Shown: one piece after another, positions 8,607-16,800 of the stretch
How the letters are laid out: each line of letters opens with the position of its first letter
Position numbering within the stretch: the stretch's first letter is position 1
Assembly: GCF_002156385.1 (NCBI RefSeq)
Contig: NZ_MVJM01000002.1
Coordinates: forward strand, 889,816 to 953,815
Length of the DNA: 64,000 nucleotides
Reading direction: 5' to 3'
From: Halalkalibacter urbisdiaboli
Lineage (GTDB): Bacteria; Bacillota; Bacilli; Bacillales; Bacillaceae_D
Made by a program: the position numbers and the translations under genes
The notes under the pieces: generated by a model
The model's database searches: none
What the model saw: only the letters and a program-made list of their open reading frames with translations
What the model was told of the DNA's origin: nothing

Positions 8607-9485
8607 TCAATCATCGATTTTAATTCTTATTTTTGTTCCATCAGGATATTGTCTAAGTTGATGTCCCATTGATGAACCTGCGCCTCTATTATCAGACGGT
8701 GATATAGGTCTAACACTTGCGCCACTTCCACCTTCATTAAACATTGCAGGAGGATATTCATCAAGGTCTTTACTTTGTACTTTCTTATGTCCTTTTAATG
8801 AATCCCGTCTGTTGGATTTTGCCCCACCACGATTGATTGTTAGAGTATTAGGTTGACCGTTCTTTATTGCATCTTCAATATGCTGAGCCGATTCTGGATA
8901 CTTACTCCTAGAAATCGTACATTCAGGGCAATCAAGATTTCCCTTACCCTTATCTCTATTACCACTCTTACTAAATAAGGTCTGCATATCACTAAAAACA
9001 TTTGATGTTGAATGGGCGGATACATTTGCACCGTAACTTGCTCCAACAGCAGCTACTGCTACACCTCCAACGGCCGCTGTTCCTCCTGAACCAACAGTGA
9101 TTACTGCCCCCCCTGCAATACTGCCTGCTGCAATTAATCCTCCATTTAAAGCGGATACTACATCTCCAAATACCGCTCCAGCTTGATAGAATTTGCTGTG
9201 ACGGCTCGGATCCCCTTCTGGATAGAATACGGTCCATCCTTCCAATGTAACATTACTAACTGCGCGATATCCAGCACCTTCTAAGAACTCTCCAGCAGCT
9301 CTCCAAATGGGACGGTTTGATTCCGGCTTTGGTGGGTCAAACGCAGTTGGGATTCTTTCACCGATGAGTCGGTTCACCTCTTGATACATCACTCCAGCTC
9401 GATCCCCATGCTGACTAAAATCAAAGTTAGACTCATAGATGGTCTCGCCATTTAACATCACATGGCTAAACGAACCAAGATGATT
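8607..9485 (-). pseudogene. Displaced RHS 3' fragment with NucA/NucB DNase tip
   Basis: A 5'-truncated RHS tail. RHS homology starts at 9485 (NHLGSFSHV, ETIYES, QHGDRAGVMYQEV), with a TGA in frame just upstream. A glycine/alanine-rich pre-toxin segment follows (GGLIAAGSIAGGAV, VGSGGTAAVGG), different from the main gene's. The C-terminal 110 residues are a NucA/NucB-type non-specific DNase: SKYPESAQHI, KDLDEYPPAMFNEGGSG with the catalytic DEYP region, SDNRGAGSSMG and the final IRIKI strand. A GTG at 9461 opens the longest frame but has no convincing SD. Expected target is DNA in a competitor's cytoplasm if fused to an RHS carrier. Confidence 0.8.
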
Positions 9486-9489
9486 TATT

Positions 9490-9560
9490 TCTCATTCTTG
9501 TTAAGTTCCTCCAAGTGTTAAAACGATACTCCATGATGGTACAACCATCATGAGCTTTTG
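9490..9560 (-). repeat. RHS-array spacer repeat, partial copy 4
   Basis: Short copy keeping the palindrome (arms CATGATGGT / ACCATCATG at about 9532-9552) and the sequence up to a truncated RHS fragment. Bases 9560-9757 are AT-rich and resemble 5090-5340; no gene is seen. Confidence 0.55.
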
Positions 9561-9760
9561 ATTTTCAGAGAAAACATTGTTCATGTTGTCCACTATTAAA
9601 TCTTTATTTCTTTTCTTTTTCTATTGGCCTATGTAACTGTGTAGCTCATCCTTTATCATCACACGCTATGTCAGTATCGTATGGAAATATAAAACAAGTA
9701 GTAAGTGCTGTAAGTTTTATTAAAAATGTCAAAGCAATATTTGCTTACTATCATCAAAAA

Positions 9761-9790
9761 ACCTTGAAAGGCATATAAGCCCTCCAAGGT
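9761..9790 (-). terminator. RHS-cassette terminator hairpin, copy 5
   Basis: ACCTTG/CAAGGT arms with a slightly altered inner stem, followed by T6 on the minus strand, 7 bp after the 87-aa immunity gene. Confidence 0.8.
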
Positions 9791-9797
9791 TTTCCAA

Positions 9798-10061
9798 TTA
9801 CTTCAATTTTTTATACTCTTGTGCCACAGCTAGTAACTTATCACCAATTTTTGAATGTATATCCCAGGAATCTACTATTTGTCTAGTATAAGTCGGGTAA
9901 TAATTTATTGGAGATAATACTCTCTTCATTTTAATTAATTCATCAGATATAGACTCTAGTTGCAATACCGAGGGTATCTCATTACTACCTGTCAGCCCTT
10001 TTTTTCTAGCCTCAATTTCTTGAGATAAGTCCATTAGAACTTTATCTATTAAACCAATCAC
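9798..10061 (-). CDS. Putative immunity protein (87 aa)
   Basis: Small, mainly helical cytoplasmic protein with no family I recognise (MIGLIDKVLMDLSQEIEARK, NYYPTYTRQIVDSWDIH). It follows the stop of the truncated AAPQ-type tip (10078) by 16 bp and precedes terminator copy 5, the layout of the other cassettes. The only start giving this length is GTG at 10061, which has no good SD; ATG at 10034 is an alternative. The immunity role is inferred from position only. Confidence 0.55.
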   Translation of the reverse strand: MIGLIDKVLMDLSQEIEARKKGLTGSNEIPSVLQLESISDELIKMKRVLSPINYYPTYTRQIVDSWDIHSKIGDKLLAVAQEYKKLK

Positions 10062-10077
10062 TTTTTTTGCTGTTTTT

Positions 10078-10224
10078 CTAAGGTTCGATTAATTTTGTTC
10101 TGTCCATTATCCACCATTGATTTACTCCTCCTACATATTGTGATCCAAATTGATATTGTGGTGCAGCCCTTCCAGTTATCATTTGAGTTCCAGATGGTAC
10201 CTGCCACTGTTTTATTCCAGTCAT
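10078..10224 (-). pseudogene. Truncated AAPQ-type toxin tip remnant
   Basis: The last 48 codons of a toxin tip: WQVPSGTQMITGRAAPQ followed by YVGGVNQWWI. The motif pattern VPxG...G.AAPQ...VGG.NQ.WI is the same as in the intact tip at 7445-7819, so both belong to one toxin family. The 5' part is missing: the frame abuts terminator copy 6 at 10225, as if a deletion fused the hairpin to the middle of the toxin. It cannot encode a working toxin. Confidence 0.65.
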
Positions 10225-10225
10225 C

Positions 10226-10252
10226 CCTTGAAAGGCATGAAGCCAATCAAGG
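10226..10252 (-). terminator. RHS-cassette hairpin, copy 6 (T tract lost)
   Basis: CCTTGA...TCAAGG stem with inner GGC/GCC, 11 bp after the 174-aa immunity gene. The expected T run is replaced by the toxin remnant sequence, so termination may be leaky here. Confidence 0.65.
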
Positions 10253-10262
10253 TAATAATTGT

Positions 10263-10784
10263 TTAAAATTCATAAATTACTTCTAAAGTTTTAAATCTAG
10301 ATGGATCGTTTGCTTTAGAAGCATATATGGAAGGACTTTCTAAATTAGACAACCTAAATATTTTACCTTCTTTAAAGTCTATAAAATTCTTCAAATCTTC
10401 TTTTAATCCCATATATTCAACTTTTTCAAATATCTCACTAGACAAAGTAACTATTATATGTGAATGTTTTAACCTGTTTGTCCTACTTATATATAAGTTA
10501 TAATCAAAAGCAGCTATTTCAAAATCAGCAGGAAGATTATATATGGATACAGATGAAATTTCCTCATTATTAGCTAAAGATGTGTAAAGCTTCTTTTCAA
10601 TTCTTTTCAAAGAAGAAATCTTGCTACTTTTAATTGATACTCCAGAAACACCCATATAATTTGGAGCTAAATTAATTGAAGTAGCAAACCTAACAATATA
10701 ATTATAAAACTCTAACCACTTTTTCGAGTCAAAAGAATCAATCTCACCATATAATACAACTGATGTTGTTACTCTTTCATTCAT
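10263..10784 (-). CDS. Immunity protein of the intact RHS toxin (173 aa)
   Basis: Cytoplasmic protein directly downstream of the complete RHS gene, whose stop is 16 bp before this start. The ATG at 10784 is preceded by GGGAGG with 6-nt spacing; the upstream in-frame ATG at 10802 overlaps the RHS stop. I do not recognise the family: it has an N-terminal TSVVLYGEIDSFDSKKW strand-helix segment, a middle LKRIEKKLYTSLANNEEI helix and a C-terminal half rich in strands, ending TLEVIYEF. By order and coupling it should neutralise the PD-(D/E)XK-like tip. Confidence 0.7.
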   Translation of the reverse strand: MNERVTTSVVLYGEIDSFDSKKWLEFYNYIVRFATSINLAPNYMGVSGVSIKSSKISSLKRIEKKLYTSLANNEEISSVSIYNLPADFEIAAFDYNLYISRTNRLKHSHIIVTLSSEIFEKVEYMGLKEDLKNFIDFKEGKIFRLSNLESPSIYASKANDPSRFKTLEVIYEF

Positions 10785-10801
10785 CGGTTTACCTCCCTTC
10801 A

Positions 10802-13800
10802 TTATTTTTTTGGTGGTAAAATAAATATGTCTCCTGCTCTGTCCTTCAAGAGTCTTTGATTATCTTCCATCCTCTCTATTAGGTCTTCCACATTATCTGT
10901 TTTACTCGGAACCTCATACTGATCAATTTTTCCACCTTTCCTAACAGCCATTATATCAGGTCTTCGGTTTGGTTTAACTCCTGGTATTTCATTCGATAGA
11001 CCTTTATTTAAATAAATTTTACTTATATCATCGCTATTAGCTAATTCATCTGCTTTATCTACCATTGCTTCCCAATGTCCAGGTGTTTTGTTAGTATGTG
11101 GTTTACTCGGGTAGACAATTTTATCTTGTACTAATTTACCCGTACCCTTAGAAACTTCCCTTACCGTACTGCTAGGAGTAGCTCGGTTAATGCCCATCGT
11201 CGCATTAACAGCCGCATTTCCTACCTTAAGGGAATTTTTTAAAGCTCCTCCTCCGACAATACCCGAAGCTGCTATTAACCGTTCAGCACTTGATAACTTA
11301 TCCCCCGTAATTAAATCCCTTCCAACTAAGGCTTCGACACCACTTTTTATATTTCCTACGACAGGGATAAAATCAAGACCTGTTGACGCTATTTGTTTGG
11401 GATTGATTCCCTTTAACGCCTTCCCTATCCCTCCTCTTAATGTTCGATTTGGTATTAGGCTCGAAGATGACGTAACTACCTGGTTTACTCTTCCTGTTAA
11501 TCGCTGTACCTCTTGATACATCACCCCAGCTCGATCCCCATGCTGACTAAAATCAAAGCTAGACTCATAGATCGTCTCCCCATTAAGGGATACATGTCTA
11601 AACGAACCAAGATGATTTCTTGTCACACTTACTGGATTTCCTGCCGCATCTCGGAGGATCCCTTGGTTGTCTCGGTATACGTCCTCAGCTGAGATAATTT
11701 CCTCAAAAAAACCAGTCCGGGTATCAGTGTAAGTTTTTGTTTTTCTCAACCGTTCAATGAAATTTCCGCCGTTCCAATGTTCCTCTAGGTAATCATACGT
11801 GTAATTAGTCTCAGACACATAACTGTAAAGATCAACGATTTGTCTAGTTTGGACGTCTCTTTGTACATGGTTTTCTTCATAGTTACTGGTCGAACTTCGT
11901 AGATCCCACACTCTTGTTTTGGCTTCGTTAAATTCGATATCCCCACGATCAACCAATATTTCAGTTTCCATATGAAAATCTTGGCCCAACCACTCCGGCA
12001 CATTCCCAGTTGGATCCCACATGTTGATTGGGTTGTTTCCGACATACGCGTACCGGTTTTGCGTCCATGGCATGTCGAGTTCGCCTCGGTAGCTATCTTC
12101 TTGCAGGAAGCGACCGACTTGCGGGTTATACCACCGCGCATTCATATCGATTAATCCAACGCCTCCATCATACGTTTGACTCGTGTAACCTGTCGTATTG
12201 TATGGCGCCGTGATGCCTGTGTAGATTCCTCCAAACGCATCATAGCGATAGCGTTCGATCCAATCGCCGTGTCGATCTGTCGTTTCTGTTACATTGTGTT
12301 GGCCGTCATATTGATTATATAATAATCCGCCTGTCGTTTTCAGCTTTGGTTCGAGGGCTGGGTTAACCAAATTGTGCAAGCCAAACATTTTTCGAGAAAC
12401 GACCTGGTTGTTTGGTCCCTGGTAATACTCGGCGTACGGTGACCCTTTGTCACTGTATTCTTTATGGACATTCGTACTGTGTCCGATGTATTGGTATTGG
12501 GTATGGGTGTCATGTAATTTCGACTGGCCTTGGCTGTCTTTCTCTAATTGCTTTCGAAGGAGCCCCAGCTTCTTTCCTTTCCCATTATTCAGAGCATTGT
12601 CATTTCCCGTTTCTTTGTTGCCCTGATTTCCATTGCCCTTCCCATTATTACCTGAATCCTTACATTGATTAGAGTTGCCGTTGCCGTTGCCATTGCCAAT
12701 GCCGTTCTTGTTCCCGTTCCCGTTTCCGTTTCCTTTACCTGGATTGGTTTTTGAACCATCTTTTGCAAGGTCGTGGCCCATTTCACCATTGTTTTGCCAT
12801 GTGTATTCTTCACGGTATACTTTACGTCCAAGTGCGTCATATTTGAATCCGACAAAGGCCGAATCTTCCAATAAGACGGCGGCTAAGCGATTAGCATCAT
12901 CATACTCATAAAAGACTTCTTCGTTTCCGGATGTTTCATATATGATGTTTCCACGCTTGTCATAGTCGTAGCTTGTCTCGCCAGCTTGAATTAGTTGATT
13001 TGCTGCGTTATAACGATAAGAAATTGTTTCAGTATCATTTGACATGCTTAGACGATTTCCTACGGCGTCATACGTATAGGTGACATGACGGTGGGCATTC
13101 ATTAAGTAAGCTGGTTGTTTAAGCTCGGATTTGCCAGTCTCTTCTTCCACTTCTTCTTGAGTGTCTATTGAATCTGGTGGTCCACACGCCTTAAGCTCAT
13201 CTTTCTTATTTTTTCCGTTTCCGTTTCCATTGCCTTTCTCTTTCTCTTTGTCTTGTCTGTTACCATTTTCTTCACCGTTCTTGTTGCCGTTGCCTTTTCC
13301 ATTCCCGCTATTCTCTTTTTCTCGACCTTCGCTTGCTTCGTCTGCTTGGTCTTCGCTTGCTTCGCCTTCTTGGTCTTCGCTTGCTTCGCCTTCTTGGCCT
13401 TCGCTTGCTTCGTCTGCTTCGCCTTCTTGGCCTTCGCTTGCTTCGTCTGCTTCGCCTTCGGTTGCTTCTTCTGCTTCGCCTTCGGTTGCTTCTTCTGCTT
13501 CGCCTTCGGTTGCTTCTTCTGCTTGGCCTTCGGTTGCTTCGCCTGCTTGGCCTTCGATTGCTTCGTCTTCTACACTGTTCGTTGCTATTTGTACTTCATC
13601 GTGAGTACGTTCAAATTTTTTGAATAAGGAGACAAGTGGATCGACTGCTTTCATTAGTACATTCCGTGCCGACTCGACTAATGTCATTTCCTCTTCATTA
13701 TATTTTTCTTTGTTTCTTTCGTTGTTTTGATAATCTCGCCCTTCATCAGGTGTATCAAACTCTTGACGAAGTGCTTCAATTTTTTCTAAAGGATACTCAA

Positions 13801-16800
13801 CTTCTACTAATCGATTTAGATCATCGTACGTATAAAGCGTCTCAGCCCCGTCTTCCTCTTGTTGAGCAATTCGATTACCAGCCTTATCATACTTATAGTC
13901 AAACGAAGATAATACTCCTCGCCCATTTGTATTCTCGATAGAAGTAAGGTAGCCATCTTCATTGTAGCTCTTATGAATTTGGTTGCCATTTCCTAAAGAA
14001 CGAGTAGCTTCTCTCCCTAATGCATCATACTCAAAACGAGAGATGTTTTCCTCTGGATCCATCGTACTCGTCAAGAGTGATCGTTCATCATAGGTAAAGG
14101 TGGTTTCCCTTTCTTCGCTGTTAAGAATAGACAACAAGTTTCCTCTAGGGTCATAGTCGTACCTTAATTCTTTCTCCAATGTTATGTTTTGTTGGGATGT
14201 TATCCTCCCTAACGGATCATAGTTAAAACGCTCGGTAGAATCCGGAGATTGCATACCTGTCAACCGACCAAGCTTGTCATATTGATACGACAACGTCATT
14301 TCAGGATAGCGAATCGTTGACAGTTCCCCACTCTGTGTATAATCCATTGTCGTTTGTTGATTGTCAGGTTGGCGAATGCTAATAAGCTGATTTGCTGAAT
14401 CATATTCATACTGAATGCGATCTCCTAATGGGTTCTGCTCTGTCGTTAGCATTCCATTTAAGTTGTATTCAAACTGCTGAGCCGCCCCATTAGCATCTAT
14501 AATTCCCGTAAGATTGCCAAGTCCATCATATTCGTACGACGTCATGCCACCCATACTATCGATAACCTCTTGTATCCGATTAAGAGGATCATGTTGGTAC
14601 GTCGTCTCTCTTCCTAGTGGATCGATAACTTTTTCTAGGTTCCCTACAGGGTCATACTCATACTGTGTCGTTGAGCCTGAAGGAAGCTTCGTTGCTGTTT
14701 GTCTATTCAATGAATCATAGCTGTACTCGATGGTTTCACCTAAAGCATTGGTTTCTGCTACAAGATTCCCCACCGCATCATAGGTCCACTGCGATTCTTC
14801 ATTCGCTTGATCTACATAACGAACAAGGCGACCAAGTGCGTCGTAGTCATAAAGCTCACGATGCTGTAACGGATCGATTTCCTCTACTAAAAAACCTTCC
14901 TCATCATAGTGAAACCGTTGCTCATAGCTCATTGGGTCAATCATTTTTGTAACGAGATCTAGCGCATTGTATTCGTAACGCCACTGTCCTCCTTCTGCAT
15001 CAATTTGTTCGGTTAAACGTCCCTTCTTATCGTAAGAAAATGTAGTCGTTCTTCCAGAAGGGTCGACATAGGTCTCGATTTGATGCTTTGGATTGTATTC
15101 GTACTGTGTAACTCTATTAATCGGGTCCTTTTCCTTAATAAGACGGCCTAATGGATCGTATTCATAGCTCCACATCCCGCCTTCTGGCTCCGTTTCTTTT
15201 ACAAGCTGCCCAACAGGGTCGTATTCAAATTGCATTTCTCCATTTTCTTCATGAATCCACGTAACGAGCTGCCCAACAGAGTCATATTCATATTTAGTTT
15301 CATAACCTAGCGGGTCCTCTTCTACCGTCAACTGACCAGACAGATCGTAGTCTAACTTATATGTGTTCTGTTTTTGATCTGTGAACGATGTCATTAGATT
15401 TATTTCGTTATACGTAAACTGTTGTTTTTGCTGAAGAGGGTCAATTTCTTCAATTAACCTTCCTTCTTCATCGTAGACAAACTGCGTCGTACGCTCTAAT
15501 GGATCAACAACTTCAACTAGATTTTCTAAGGCATCAAAGGTCCATCGTGTGACTTCTCCATGTGGATCGGTCATTTTTACGATGCCTTCTTCATCGACAA
15601 ACGTATACGTCGTTTCATGTCCTTTACGGTCGATCTCTTTCGTCAAGCGACCTAGTGCGTCGTATTCGTAGAATGAATCATGTCCGACTGGATCTGTTAT
15701 TGCCGTCACATAACTGAGTGGATTATATGCATAGCTTGTCTCATAACCTAGTTCATCCGTTACGACAACTGGTCTTCCCAACGAGTCATAATCAAATTTG
15801 TTTGATGTCCCATCAGGAAATTCTACTTCGATGACTCGGTCTGCTTTGTCGTACGTATAGGTCGTTGTCTCCCCAAGAGGGTTCACTTCCTGTTGTACTA
15901 AGCCTGCATTATTATACGTAAAGTCTGTTTCCTGCCCTAGTGGGTCAACCGTTGTACGTAATTGGCCGACCTCATCATAGTGATAGCTAGTTTCATATCC
16001 GAGTGGATTCACTTCTTTAACTAGAAATCCTCGTGGGTCGTATTCATATTCAAATTCGCCTTCATTAGGTAATATTCGCTTCGTCAATAAACCGAGCTCG
16101 TTATAATGAAATGTATAAACGGCTCCATTGGCTAACTGTATTTGCTGTAAGCCTGTTTCATTGTCATACATGTATGAGGTTTCATGACCTAATGGTGACA
16201 CCTGTTTTGTTACACGACCCAATGCATCGTACTCCCATTGCATCGTAGAGCCTAATGGGTTGGTCTCACTGATCTTTCTACCAACATCATCGTATGTAAA
16301 AGATGTTGATCCCGTCAGCTCATCCTCCACCTCTACCAAATAGCCTAAATCATCATAGTGCATAACAACTTTATGATCTAATGGATTTTGAATTTCGACT
16401 AGACGACCGACCTGATCATATTGATAGGTGTAGATTGAGCCATCTGGTCTGACAATCTCAGTTGGTAAATCGATGTCATTATACGTAATGCTCGTTTTTT
16501 GCCCGAGAGCATCGATTACTCCAACCTGTCTTCCACCTGCGTCATATTCATAGGTCGTTTCTTCCCCTTGACCATTGATTGTTTTCGAAAGCTGAGATCT
16601 GTTATTATATTCATTTGTTATCGTTATTCCGTCAGGACGAATGTATCGAACCATGCGGTTTTCGTCATCATATTCCCACTTATGTGTACGGCCTCCTTCA
16701 TCAAGAAGAGAGACTAAGCGATCTTGAATATCATATTTGTATTCTTTCGTTAGTCCTTTTGGATTCGTTTGTTTAGACACACGTCCAACTACATCATACT

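Noticed and set aside
10058-10246. 62-codon Met-started frame overlapping the AAPQ remnant
   Set aside because: Wrong frame: another frame of the same strand gives the recognisable VPSG...AAPQ...NQWWI toxin end.
13161-13627. Three overlapping plus-strand frames of 96-147 codons rich in Ser/Ala/Leu/Phe
   Set aside because: They are antisense readings of the 24-nt acidic repeat in the RHS gene; no ribosome site or family resemblance.
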